The position numbers were made by a program, and so were the translations under genes. Positions 34,151-47,164 of a stretch of DNA of 64,000 nt are shown here, in pieces. The notes below the pieces were generated by a model. It saw only the letters and a program-made list of their open reading frames with translations, made no database searches and was not told where the DNA came from. This DNA is from Episyrphus balteatus (Eukaryota; Arthropoda; Insecta; Diptera; Syrphidae). Positions within the stretch are counted from its first letter, which is position 1. Each line of letters begins with the position of its first letter. The stretch covers positions 51,368,552 to 51,432,551 of the forward strand of contig NC_079137.1 of the NCBI RefSeq assembly GCF_945859705.1, read 5' to 3'.

Positions 34151-35570
34151 ATTTAAACAAATAATGGAAACGTCGACAAATGATTCGTTTCTACATGGTT
34201 AGCATCAACTAGAGTTTTTTGGACGATCAAATACTTCGCTTAATACCTGAGAATTGTCGCAACCACAAAAACTCTTCCCTATATATTTTGTTTGTTTTTC
34301 AAAACTCGTTAAAACGATTTATATTTTTTTTTAACAACCATGATTGTACTTTAAGGGTGAGTGTGAAGTGTAATTTTTTTTCTGAAATTCCTTAAACAAA
34401 CCATAGTACCCATGAACACGTGTGAATTAAAAATTTATTTTGCGTAACTTTTGAAATTGCGGTTTGAATTAAAAAAAAAAAAACAAAAAAATTGCGTTTA
34501 ATTAAAATCCTGTTTTGCCGGATTACTATAATTCTATAATTTGAAGAGTTAATTAGAGAGTCGAATGAACACAGACACACACATATACAAAAAAAAAAAC
34601 GAATTACATGCTTTGGTATTAAAATTTACATGCCCGATTTATTACTTTAACATTGCAAAATTTATTAATGAATTAAATTTATTACATTGCTGCGGTTAGC
34701 CAGTTATTCCGTTCTGAGGTTTTGGTGTTATAATGCGTTGGATACATAAATAAAAAATAAAAAGGGATTTATTTTTGTTGTGTTTTAATTTTTTTGTTTT
34801 TTTGTGGTTCATATGAATTTTATATTATTTTATATAAATATATTTTTTTGTCAAAAAAAGCTTCATGAAAATTAAAACCAGATGAATCAGATATTATCTA
34901 GTTATCTAACGCAGTGCAAATTTGTGGTATTTAAAATGAAAACTATTGTGTGAACTATGGACTTAATTAAGAACTAAAAATTTATTTCACCTAAAGGTGT
35001 ATATTCGAGTGTGATATAATTAGTTTTGAATTAATATTTGTGTGATTGTGTTTGTTTTTCATTGTGTTTTAGGCGGTTTTAGTTTTGTAATTGTTTGTTT
35101 TAGTTATATAACTATGGTATGGATGGCACTTATTTTGTTCAATGTGGTTTGTGGGGATTAATGAAGTAGGGTCATAGGAGAGTATGCAGACTTCTTTGAG
35201 TTTAACTAGAATTATCATACCCACACATATATGAATTCATCACTCCTTAAACATTGAGAGACATTTGAGCCAAAATAGATGCTTACTTTTGGCAAGAAAT
35301 ATAATATCACTGTTGTTAATGCAAGAAAATGATGGTTGTGGACAAAATGGTAAGACATTCAAAAGCTATATTCGAATAAGTATTGGCTCAATCGAAATCG
35401 TTAAGTGCGTCTTACTTAGTAGGTAACCCTTAAAAATTATATCTTATTACCAGAAAACATAGAAACTAAAGAAGACAAGCGAATTGACATTTGTTTTTTT
35501 TTTTCAGTATTTAAGAAAAACGTTTTTGACGTGATGACGTCTCAGCAATCGATGAATTCCGGCTACATCA
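34151..35570. other. AT-rich stretch, no gene seen
   Basis: AT-rich sequence with short chance ORFs only. Confidence 0.45.
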
Positions 35571-36973
35571 CAGTGTGTCGTCCCCTTATGATAAATCAAT
35601 TTTTTTTTTTGTTCAAAATTAATATTTTTGCTATTAAAATATAATTTAGAAGTGTCAACTCATATGAAAACATATTTATCTTAGAAAATAACCCAGGTTA
35701 TGTATTCAAAATAAGCTCCGAAACATGAGTACCTCGGAAATCGAAAATATTTTCAGGAATTTATGCGAATCTTTGAGAGTGTATATTTCACGTTTGGTGA
35801 ATGTTTGAAAAATTTTGTTAATGTTATTTTGTTTATTTGAGTGTTATTGTAAAACGTATAACAAAAAAAAAAATAAATTTATAAAATTATACATGAGTTA
35901 TTAAAATTTCTTTGATAAATGGCCAAAAAAGAAAAAAATTAATTTTTAAACTTAATGTAAAAAAAAAACATATAAAATCATATCGATAATTTTTTTTATA
36001 TTATTTTGCCTAAGGCCTATTCTTAATATTGGCAAAGTTTAGTCTGCTTTTGTTTGCGATTACCAGAGATATTCACATTTATGTGCTACGAGTCAAGTAC
36101 TCAAAATAATTCATTTTTTGAAAAACAGCTTCAAGGGGATCACAAAAATGAAAAAATCGATGTATTTAATAATATTTAACCATACACAAGTAACAAAAAG
36201 CTGTTTATGTAATTAAAAATATTTTAAGTATTGTTATCAACACGAAAAAAATTATATTTTTCTGCATACTAAATTTTTAATATAATTACTTGACCCGGCC
36301 ACGCTCTACTGTGTATTATAGCTGTATTTACCAACCTCGCCGATATAAGAATTTACGAAAATGCAAATAAAACGTTATTTCAAAATTTGAAAGCGATTGA
36401 CAAAAAACTATTCGAGATTTGCTATGAAACGCAAATAAACCTACGATTTTTTTTGTATAGAGAAGATAAACAAAACAAGTTGACTTCAACTTAAGATTTC
36501 TCAAAGTAGAAAAAAGATATTGAAAAAATTTAAACGGGCTTTAAAAGAACACATTTAGTTCTTTTAGAAACTGTCACAAATTTATTAAAAATAAATCACC
36601 ACGTTCAAGAACATAACCTCAAAAACTGTTAAAAAAAACGACATTTCAGATTTTCTAACGGGAATATTTCAAAAACGTGATATGATAGAATTTTTTTCAC
36701 TTCGGATTCGAGTTCAGCACACGAAAAACCTTACGAAAAGTATATTTTTGTTTATATACCAAAAAAAAAAAAAATAATTTTGCTTACAAGTGGCTTCTTC
36801 AATAAATGTTAATTTCATAAATTATACTAAAAAAAAAGTAATAGGGTGTTAAATTTGTTAATTTGTAACTTTTTTTTCTATTCCTGACATAAAAACACAA
36901 AAAAAGATATTAAAACTCCAAAAACTTGGCTGCAAGTATTTATGATAAACTTTTGTATGGGCTCGACACACTG
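35571..36973. mobile_element. Possible TIR element, CAGTGTGTCG ends
   Basis: CAGTGTGTCGTCCCC at 35571 faces an inverted CAGTGTGTCGAGCCC ending at 36973. A TTATGATAAAT / TTTATCATAAAT block follows inside each end. CAGTG ends suggest hAT, but the 8 bp on each side do not match, so an old or chance pair is possible. Interior AT-rich, no transposase. Confidence 0.45.
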
Positions 36974-39900
36974 CTCAAAAAAGCATGACTCACGTTCCAT
37001 TTCCCGTTAGTAATATGTGTATGTAATACATATCCCTACTAACAATTTTGCTTCTATAATGCTTTACAGAAGCAACAATTGCATCTGTAAAGCTTTATAG
37101 AACCAAAATTGTTTGTCGGGATGGTATACATTGAAATTTCATTTTAACTGAATTAATTCATAAGTTGTACGTTATAGCTTAAACTAATACAGACAAAAAA
37201 ATCAACTTTAGTTTATTTAAAAGGTTATATACTAAACATTAAGACTAAGTAAGCAAAGAAAAAATTTTTAAAAATTCAATCATTAAATAGCGAATATAAG
37301 GGTAAAATTAGATGATTAAAAAAAATTTAGGTTTTTTTCTAAACGGTATCTAAAAACAAATAATTGTATTAGTTAAAAAATGACAAAAGTGTTTTTTTAA
37401 AACAATGCAAGGCGGGTAGACCTTTGAAAAAATTGGTTATTATATAAGTAGGGGAAAATTTTAAAGAAACTTAAAATATACCAACAGAAAGATAATGAAC
37501 AAAAATTAAGGATCTGATACGGATTTATTTCTTAGACCATAATTATTCAAATATGATTTTTTGAAAAACACCTATTTAGTATGGTTGTTTTTATTGGTTT
37601 GTTATTTTCAGGAATTTTTTAAACTTGCAAAAAATGTCAAACTTACAAGACTTTAAGGTTTTTTTAATTTATGTTAGTCTGAAAATAGCTTGAATTTCTA
37701 AAATATAATTTTTTTTACTGATTAATGGAAAAACTTTTTTCTGCCCTAAACTTTTTACCCTTCTCTTATATTTTGACAGATATAGAAGTAAAATTTATAG
37801 GAAAGATAGGCATTAGTCTAATTTTAATTTGTTTCATTCTTTTTTATTTTTCATGAAAAATTAGTGTTCTCAAAAAAATCATTACTATAGGTACCTTTTA
37901 TGCCACATAAAGACTTGAAAATAGTTTTTTTTTTCTTGGAAAAATATAAGGCTTATAGATATTACAATCTCTTTTTAAGCTTTTCATTAAAAAAAAAAAA
38001 TAAATAACAATAAAATAAATAAATAAATAAATAAACAAAATAAAGCTTAAAAATCATACTATTATATAGTATTATTATCTCATAATTATGTATACAAAAA
38101 GGATCACGAAAAATTGTAATTTTCTATTAACTCCTTTGTATTATACAAAGTAATGATAATTCAAATATAATAGGTAGTTCAATTAAATTAATAAAGAATG
38201 CAATTATTCATCGATGTTATCTTGTGCGTTATCATGTAAAATTATCTTACTCCGATTTTATAGTCAATATTTTTTTTTTCTTTTTTAGAAACTTTTATTT
38301 TTTTAGAAATGCATGCTTCTCTCATCAAGTTGATGCTTTTTACAAAATTAAGACACAAAAGCTAATATAATTAAATAACTTTTATTTTTTGTGTGTATCA
38401 ACTATTACTTGTACATACTTAAAAAAAAAGTAAGCTTTACTTAATAAAACAAAAAGTCAGCTGCATTCACTCTTTAACAAAAAATGAAATTCAGTGGAAT
38501 TTTTAGTTAAAGAAATACCTTTTTATACTCATCATTTCTGTAACCTTTGTACACATTACGATTTGCAACTTTTTGAATGCTTCTGAAATAATTTTTGTTT
38601 GAATACAATTTTCCAGAAAAACAAAAATACAGAATAAAATAATATAAAACCTTTTGCCATGAATTCCATGGAAAACTACCATCTTCTTTGGAAATGCAAA
38701 TACTCTTTTGCTCCTGGGAAATAATTATTCACAAAAAAAAAAATGTAAAAAAAAAAATCAAAACGAACAGCATAATTCACATTTAAATGAGAGTAAATTA
38801 TGAGCTCACAGGACTCACTCGCTTGGGTTTCTACATTTAGATTCTTTTTAATCATTAAAATAAAATTTAAAAAAGAAAAAAAAAATATGAACATAAATAT
38901 TTTATGTAAGTTGTTTCACTAAAAAATTGTTACCGTTAAATTATAATACTCTGCCTCACAGTCAGCCAGCTAGGGCGAAAAGTATTAAATCATGCGCTAA
39001 CCTAGTTTTTCTTTCTCTTATTTACTGTAAATTAATTTTTAATGTTTTTTTAGTGTTTTTTTATACTTCTTAATCTGCAACATAGGAATAATATAAAGAG
39101 TGGAAAAAGTAACAAGAAACTTAAATATTACATACACATCTATAGGTAAAAAAAAATCCCTGCAGCTGGTGTCTTGAGTCTAAAGGGAGTTTTAACCGTT
39201 AAAGGATTTTTTTTTCTAAGTGTTTTTTTAGTCAGTTACTGTGGTTAAAAGCAACAAGCTTAGGTAAAATCGGATTGAAAAAAAAATAGAAAAGCGGCAA
39301 AAACCATTAGTCCTGTTTAATTTTTTAAATACATAGTTAAGAGCAGTTTAAGCTATAAAAAGGACTCCATTATAACAAACTTACTTATTTAAGATTTTCG
39401 TCTCAAGCTTTTTTTTTTAAAGGTACAAATCCTAAATTTCCTGCTAGTATATAAATATCGTAAAATTCTTAAATATGAAAAAAAAAAGAAAAACACAAAA
39501 TTAAAATTAATAGCACCAAACCGCAGCTGTTGATTTGAATATTTCATCACAATCAACCTCAACCCAATTTTTTTCTTTTTCTGAATCCATGATATTATTA
39601 TTTCCATAGAAATTTAACAAAAAAAAGAAACAAAAAAATTAGGTGAAATTCTTAAATGAAGCTGACAAAATGTGTTAAAAAAAATATTAATTAAAATAAA
39701 AATTCCCCCCTTTTTTCCACACACACACACTGACATCCATACAAAAACACAGACACCAAAAAACCGTCAAATGAAAATGTGCACTTTCCGGACTAAAAGA
39801 GAGAGAAAAAAATCACAGGAATATGACGTGTCCCAGAATTTAATATTTCAAAATAATATTTGTTATCTGAGTCTGAGAGGACCGACGACGATGACGATAG

Positions 39901-40671
39901 TTGAAAGGAGTCAGTTGGACTATGGACGATGCAGAATGGTAGATATATATTTTTTTTTGTATACTTCACTTTGAGCAGAGCAGGAAAAAAGAGAAATTCT
40001 TTTATTTTTTCTGTCAACCGAAATTCAATGAGACAGAGAGGGGGAAATGGGATCTGCTACAATGGTATTTTTGTGCATTTCGAAATTAATTTTTTTTGAA
40101 ATTTTTTTTTTCTATTTTTGACAAGATTTTTTTTATTGTAAAAAATGAAGGTTACTTTTGGGGATGAGTAGGTACGTGTGGATATTTGCTTTTTCGAATG
40201 ACTTTGTGTCTGTCAAATTTTCCTCCATAAATAAATATATTTTTTTTTTAAATAATGAAGATACATATCTTTGATTTGTTTTTAATATTATCCTTAATAC
40301 TCAAATATCAAAGGCGTTTGGTTATCATGAAATATTTAAAAAAAGAAGGATACAAATGCTACATACACTGAAGTAGTCGCGGTTTGTATGAATACATCCA
40401 AAACTTCTGTTAATCCGTGTTTTTTTTTTATTTTTGAGCATTTGAGAAAATCGTCAAATATACCTAAATATTAACACAGGACATGATCCAGCCTTCAATG
40501 AACAAATCTTATATTTTTGAAATTTGATGAACAGAAAAGGCGCTCGAACAGCTTAATAAAAATATGTCGGTATCAATTGCCACTCATTTTCTAATCATTA
40601 CAAGAGAGAGTTTGTTGGGACACTCGGGTGTATACGTGATTTTTTTTTTGATGACTCAAGCTTATTAAATA
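36974..40671. other. AT-rich stretch, no gene seen
   Basis: Apart from the hairpin at 37032-37122 no element or gene was recognised. Homopolymer tracts are frequent, a TAAA run lies at about 38009-38035 and a CA run at about 39718-39730. The 100-codon ORF at 39672 has no protein features. Confidence 0.45.
37032..37122. repeat. 91-bp hairpin with 42-bp arms
   Basis: The arm from ATCCCTACTAACAATTTTG to TTTACAGAAGC (37032-37073) pairs with 37081-37122 at 37 of 42 positions around a 7-base loop AACAATT. It could be a minimal MITE or a small-RNA-like hairpin; the sequence alone does not decide. Confidence 0.75.
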
Positions 40672-41362
40672 AAATGCACTACTGACCGGTATGTACCAAT
40701 TTGCTCAACTTGTAGTTGAAAGTTCCTTTATCTAAGATAACCATTGGAAATTAAAGATTTCGGTTACGTAATCAGGAAAAAATTTAAAAAAAAAAATCGA
40801 GGGTAAAAAATAAATTGTATTTTAAATTTTATTTATTTTTTGAAAAACTTTTTGTTATTTTTGAAAATTCGAGTACATTTTATTTTTAAAATAAAACAAA
40901 AAACAAATATCTCTAATTAGATATATAATAAAACACTTCTTATCCTCTGTAAATTTTGAAAAAAAAAAAAATGGTTAAAAATTTGAAGAAGTATAGAAAA
41001 ACGGAAACTGCTTATTTTCGTTATCTGTTTTTTTTTTTTTTTTTTTAGAAAAAATCAGTTCTGTTATGCGAGTAATTACTAAAACCATTACGAACATCAA
41101 ATTAAATCGAAATCGTAATAGAGCCGGTTTCGAAAAAAATTGCAATACCTCGCAAACGTTATTATGGAGATATGCGTTAAAAAGGAGATATGTATTGGAA
41201 AAATTAAAAAAACAGGTCTTTGAAATTACTCAAAAATAATCTGTACTACGTTCCATTTAAATCTATTTATCCATTTAGGCTTGGTGAACAGATGGACTCA
41301 GGGACGGACGGCATGACGATTTTGATTAAAACGAATACTTGCCCTATATACGGTAACCATCC
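40672..41362. repeat. Dispersed repeat family A, copy A3
   Basis: Diverged left end ATGCACTACTGACCGGTATG, then CTTGTAGTTGAAAGTTCC. The shared inner blocks are GAGCCGGTTTCGAAAAAAAT, GACGGACGGCATGACG and ACTTGCCCTATATACGGTA. Shorter and more diverged than A1. Confidence 0.55.
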
Positions 41363-41523
41363 TTTCCGGTTTTCTCGGGACTGTCTCTTATTTCAATAGC
41401 TTGTCCAGTGTTTTTATTGAAGAAACCCGGGACAAATAAGTATCCCGTAATTTGTATTTTGTCCGGTAATTGCCCCGAATTTGCACATTCTCTGATTTAA
41501 GTATTCAAAATTTTGAATACTTT

Positions 41524-42270
41524 TAGTGGAGTAACCAAAGCTCAAAAATTGGCAATTGGAACCCGCCCGAGCAGCTTAGGTTTTGATGATCTTTTTTTTT
41601 CAAACGTCGGTAATTAAAAATACTTTAAAGTCTATAGACTTTGCCGGGGTTGCCGTTTTGATTTTTTAAATTAAATTGAAGATTTTTGTGAACAAAATTT
41701 TTTTTTTTTTTCAAAAATGTTTCTTAGAGCTAATAAATCAGATTTTTGAAAAAAAAAAAATTATTGAAAAAATTTTAACAAGTCCTTTTCAAAACTTTTT
41801 CGAATTATAAAATTATTTTCAAATTTGTCTGGCCACATTTATTATGATTTGAAATTATCAAAATAAATGTCAATAATGTATTACGGTTTGTGGAAAAATT
41901 TAAAAAGTATTTCATTTTCGAAGAACTTTTTTTAATAGAAGTTTTGAAAAAAATTTAACTTATTTTTTTTTAAAGTTCAACACTTAAATATAAAGTTATA
42001 GCCCTTATTGTTGAAAGTTAAATAGCAAAAGTTTAAAGTTCTTATTTGCCAAAGTCTTTGAGAAAATCAATTATTTCAATGCAAAAATTCAGTTTTTACC
42101 AAGAAAATTCGATGAAATTGAAGTAATTTTTATATATTTTTTTTTTTTTTTTTAAAACTGTAATATATATTACCTTTTCCCCTTCGGAATTCAACTGATA
42201 ATATTTATGGCCAAAAAATTTGTTTAAATAAATTCATATTTTGCTACGAAAAAGTTTGAAAAAAAATGTT
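41524..42270. repeat. Dispersed repeat family B, copy B1 (left arm and body)
   Basis: Begins TAGTGGAGTAACCAAAGCTC, with GCCCGAGCAGCT and TTGATGATC, then ACGTCGGTAATTAAAAATAC. It parallels B2 through CGAAGAACTTTTTTTAATAG, GGCCAAAAAATTTGTTTAA and ACGAAAAAGTTTGAAAAAAA. No inverted right end was found; the copy is truncated. Confidence 0.7.
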
Positions 42271-44181
42271 TTTTTTCTTTTTCAGCAAAAAAAATTATTT
42301 TTTTTTTATGTAACGGCTCTAACGAATTTGAAACTTCTGGAAAATGAGCATATAGTATCTAGTTGCGTGATTTCTTAGAGTCAGAATTTAAAAAAAGCAT
42401 ATAACAAAGAAAACTAAAAAAAATTTGTTTATATGTATTCTCTGTCAACTTAATAATCATATTTATAATACTTAATTTTTCTGAGAATATAAAACTTATT
42501 CTTTATAATAATTAGTACCATAAAAACAACATACAAAGTTAAAACCAGGAAGACTTTCTTCTTAAAAGTTTTGTCTCACTATACTCCGTATGTACCTCCG
42601 CTTTGTAATTAACAGATAGTATAACTATCTGAAGAAACATAATTCAATACATATCTCTCCTTTAGAAAGAAAAAAACCAACGAATATCATGAAAACAGAA
42701 TCCAGACAACATAAAGTGAACACCATTTCAAACTAGCGATCTAATAAATACTATCAATGTGGTAAGGTAGGTACCCATAGAAATTCCTATATCCATTCTA
42801 AGGTAGGTACGAGTCGAGTATATCCTTCCTAACTTAATTCCCCTTTTGATTTCCGTTACAAAAGGGGTTAATTTCTTTAATCAGAAATACTTGGAATGTG
42901 AAAATGCCCTCTCCCACTCAGTTCAATCCCGTTTTCATTTCGTGTGCATCTTTTGGTTTCAATGTTTATAAAGTCTACCTGGGTAGCTACACACACACAA
43001 ACATACACATTCTATAACTTGCACCTCATTCAAAAGGATATCGATTTTTCTCTTTATAACATCCTACCTCTATACCTGACTACATATACGAGTCAATTAA
43101 AAATTCCATCCCTTTTGCAATAAGCTTAGCCGGGGTATTCTTTACATAGCTTTAATTAAATTTTATGTTCCTCTTTCCACTATACCATCGTCAAATTGGA
43201 TATATACAATCCCAGATAACATTTTCTATCTGCGCTATCTCTCATATCCGTTTCCCTCTTTAACCTCCTATACCTTTTTACCACGCTCTAAGCCGTTTAT
43301 TTGGATAAAATTACCCCAAAAGGACCATTCAAATAAATAATTCATCTTTTCTAATGAAAAAGAAAAAAAAAAAAAAAACAAAAAGTTCGATGTTTTTCAT
43401 TTGAAGTCGCTATTGAAAATAATTACACCACACCAATGTCGAAAATTTATATTTGATCAGTGTTTCATCAAAAGCAACAAAAAAAAAAAAAGAGAAACAT
43501 TCAAATAGGATAGATTTATTCCCACTCAAATACAATTTGAATGAATGTCAGAGAGGGTTTAAGCCACAATAAAACTATCAAGGGTTGGATGAGAGAGAGT
43601 AGATGAAACAACTCCCTAAAAGTGTTGATGAATAAATACTGGTCAATAAAAAATAGAAAAAAAATCATATATATTCACAATTTATGAAAATATTTGAGCC
43701 GAAAATATAGACATTTAAGCCAATCATTCATAATAATTTGTATGCGATATTCATGTTCAATGAGATTCAATTTATATACTCGTAATTGCGAACCAAGCGA
43801 TAATCCTGAATAGGAAAATTTAGAACACATTGGGACCACAAAACCAATTTGCATTATTCTAGTTGTGATTCTAGTTTCAAGTGTGTATAGGTTAGGTACT
43901 TTATATTTGGAACACATTATACATTATGCGATTGTATGTTTATTACTTTTTAAGTGGACTGAATGTTTTGTTTTAGCTGTATTTATGATTTTGGTGTTTA
44001 TAGTCATATTATAGTTTAAACCTATTACAAACATTTTGAATGGTTTTTGTTTTATTGAAACACATTTTCAAAAAGGACTGAAAATAAATTTATATGAGTT
44101 GATTATTGAGATAGATACCTACTTATATTTAGTTAAGTACAATGAAATGAACTTAATAATTTTTTTTATTAATTTTATACA
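42271..44181. other. AT-rich to moderately complex stretch, no gene seen
   Basis: 42600-43350 is less homopolymeric than the surroundings and could be conserved non-coding DNA, but no ORF, splice-bounded block or element was recognised. Confidence 0.4.
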
Positions 44182-44183
44182 TA

Positions 44184-45002
44184 GGGTAAATTAGGGCATT
44201 ATGGCATACCTAAGCACAAACTCAAATAACTTTACTGCGGACTACAATTTTTACTTCAATCATTTTTTTTAATTAAATTTCATAAAAACGTTACATAAAT
44301 AAATTATTTATGAATAAAAATTCAAGCTTTTTAACAAAAAATAAATTAAATTAAAAATAGTCCAAAAAAAACCATATTGCCCTATGTACGGGCAATATGG
44401 CGAACCCCATTTACTTCGGAACCCTTTACTTTTTTTACGTATATTCAGCATTTCTGAAATATAATTGTAAATAAGTTTCATAAAATTAACGTTAAATTGA
44501 GGTTATTTTCAAATTTAAAAAAATGCAGAGTTACTTTTAAAATTAGTTTTACATAAAGGCATTATGGCGCAGTCGGGTATAATATAGCGCCATAATGCCC
44601 TTATTACATCTGCGCCATATTGCAAAATATACACATATTCACAAAACTCCAAAAACTAAACACAATTCTTACTTCAGTTAAAATATAACAAGTGATATAA
44701 CCAAACCAAAACTGTACTCTGCGTTTCACTCTTTACAACAAACACGTGCACTGTATACTTACCGAGATACAAACAAACAAAAACAAAGCAATATTATATC
44801 GGAACCCAGAACCGGTATATTTTTTTTGTTTTCTTTTTTGTTTGGCACACAAATAATAGCACTGACCTGCGATCGTCACAAGGCTAGTAATCAACGAAGG
44901 CCAAAGTTTCTGCATTGGTTTTATTTAAATGCGAATATTGGAAGTATGGTAGTTGAGAGGTGCGCCATAATGCCCGGTGCGCCATAATGCCCGAAGTTAC
45001 CC
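44184..45002. mobile_element. MITE-like element with TIR GGGTAA..GGGCATTATGGC, TA duplication
   Basis: The left end GGGTAAATTAGGGCATTATG and the inverted right end GGGTAACTTCGGGCATTATG are flanked by TA on both sides. The motif GGGCAATATGGCG / GCGCCATAATGCCC recurs at about 44380-44405, 44558-44602, 44612-44625 and 44962-44992 in both orientations. 819 bp; the 60-codon minus ORF at 44733-44915 is not a transposase. Confidence 0.8.
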
Positions 45003-45014
45003 TACCTATACCTA

Positions 45015-46712
45015 TAGTAGAGTAACTAAAGCTCAAAAAATGGCAATATTAGGCAACCCGGCCGAACAGCTCTGATTTTGGTTTTTATCAAACGTTGGTA
45101 ATTAAAAATACTTTAAAGTGTATAGATTAAGAATTGCCGCTGTTGCCGTTTTGATTTTTTAAATTTATAATTGAAGATTTTTGTGAACAAAAAAATTTTT
45201 TTTTCAAAAATGTTGCTTAAATTTCATAAATTTAATAATGCCAAAAGATTGTCTAAGCAATTAAAGGAAAGCAACTACAGTTGAAACTCGATTAACCGGG
45301 ATGGTCGGGACCGAGTCCATTACGGATAATCGAAAATAACGAATAAAAGAACTTTCTTTGAAACAAAAAATTATATTTATTTACGTATTTACTAAAAAAC
45401 TTATATACGAACAGTGTTCATATATTACGGATAGTAGAGTTTATTACGGATAACAGAGTTTAAACTAATACGTTGTGTTTATTTTCGAGAACAAATTTCC
45501 AATTTTTTCATCACGGATAATAGAGCGTTCCGGTTAATCGAGTCCCGGATAATCGAGTTTCAACTGTTTATGGCAGTGAAGGACAATCTTCCATCGTTTA
45601 GGCGATAAATGCAATTTTCTCACAAATTGACTTCAAACACAAAAAAAAATATTTGAACACAACGGCAACACCTACAGTATTAAAATATACCTACATTTTT
45701 AAAAAGCTAGAAGCTTATTCATATTTGTAAAATTAAAATTAAGTTAATTAAAGAAAGGGTTTTTGAAAAAATGGTAATAAAACTCAGATTTTTGAAAAAA
45801 AAAAAAATATTGAAAACATTCTTAACATGTCCTTTTAAACATGTTTTCGTAATATAAAATGCATTAATTTTTCAAATTTTTTTGGCTACATTTTATTATG
45901 ATTTGCAATTATAAAAGGAAATGTTAATATACAGTTATGAAAGAAATTAAAAAGTAGGTATATTATTTTCGAAGAACTTTTTTTAATAGAAATTTTGAAA
46001 AAAAATTTAACTTATTTTTTTTTAAGTTCAACATTTAAATTTAAAGTTATTTTTTTTTATTCAAAAGCCCTTATTGTTGATAATAAAATAGCAAAAGTTT
46101 AAAGTTCTTGTTTTGCCAAAGGCTTTGAGAAAATCAATTATTTAAATGCAAAAATTCAGTTTTTGTCAAAAAAAATCCAATGAAATTGAAGTCATTTTTA
46201 ATTTTTTTTCAAAACTGTAATATATATTTCCTTTTCCTCTTCGGAATTCTACTGATAACATCTATGGCCAAAAATTTTGTTCAAATAAATTCATATTTTA
46301 CTTTGAAAAAGTTTGAAAAAAAAACCATTTAAATTTTTTTAATAACGCTTTTTTTTTCCAAAATTTTGAGTTGAGGATCATTCTGTCAAAAACTCTTGAT
46401 TAAATTTAGTGGATTTAAATTTTATAGAAAGAAATGATATTCTAGCTTTTTAAAAAGGTGTATGCAAATATTGTAGGTGTTGCCGTTGTGTGCAAAATTA
46501 TTATTATTTTTTTTGTGTTTGAAGTCAGCTTGTGGTTTTGTTAAAAAAAAAAAAATTTTAATTTAAAAAAAAAAAAACAATACAGCAACATCGGCAATTT
46601 TTAACCTATAGACTTTAAAGTATTTTTAATTACCGACGTTTGAAAAAAAAGATCATCAACATCAGAGCTGTTCGGCCGGGTTTCCTAATAATTTGCTTTA
46701 GATACTCCACCA
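45015..46712. mobile_element. Family B foldback element, copy B2, with nested pogo-like MITE
   Basis: The left arm TAGTAGAGTAACTAAAGCTC, CGGCCGAACAGCTCTGATTT and TAATTAAAAATACTTTAAAG is repeated inverted at 46600-46712 (GACTTTAAAGTATTTTTAAT, CAGAGCTGTTCGGCCGGGTT). Further inside, GAACACAACGGCAACACCTA on the left pairs with AGGTGTTGCCGTTGTGTGC on the right (near 46478). The middle (45780-46330) parallels copy B1. Non-coding. Confidence 0.78.
45278..45566. mobile_element. pogo/Tigger-like MITE, 289 bp, inside family B copy B2
   Basis: The termini CAGTTGAAACTCGATTA(A/T)CCGG are inverted repeats, and GATAATCGA-type motifs recur inside. TA precedes the left end (45276-45277); the right flank is TT, probably a mutated TA. 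The surrounding B element resumes without loss (GGCAGTGAAGGACAATC). The CAGTTGAA-CTCGATTA-CCG terminus is of the pogo/Tigger type, from family knowledge. Confidence 0.82.
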
Positions 46713-46910
46713 TAAAAATTTTATTTTAATCGTTTTAACAATAAATCAAGTAAACAAATTAAAAATCGATACTGACGTAGGCAGTTAAAAACAAAAATTG
46801 TTAACCTCATGAAACTTGACAAAACGTTTGCTTTTGGAATAAGAACCAAACGATCTCAAAAGTCTATAGGTACAGAAATTTGTGGGTATTTTTTTTTTTT
46901 TTTTTTTTTT

Positions 46911-47066
46911 CGAAGACAGTAAAATCTGTAATTGGTCCCGGAAAAGCCAATGATTCGTGTATAGCGTGTAAAAACTTAAGTATAAACGTAAAGTTTGTCA
47001 TCGAAACAAAAAATAAAATGAATCATTATCTTTTTGGGACCAATTACAGATTTTACTGTCTCTTCG
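46911..47066. mobile_element. Short foldback MITE, 156 bp
   Basis: CGAAGACAGTAAAATCTGTA and ATTGGTCCC on the left are repeated inverted on the right (GGGACCAATTACAG, TACTGTCTCTTCG). A T run precedes it and an A run follows, so the terminal repeat may extend into homopolymer. The 127-codon ORF across it is a by-product. Confidence 0.8.
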
Positions 47067-47164
47067 AAAAAATCACCCTTTCGCCAAAGTTTTTTCAATG
47101 CGGTGCCACCATTATATTCTTGTTCGTCTATACAAGCTTTAGATGTACATACATACCTAAATCA

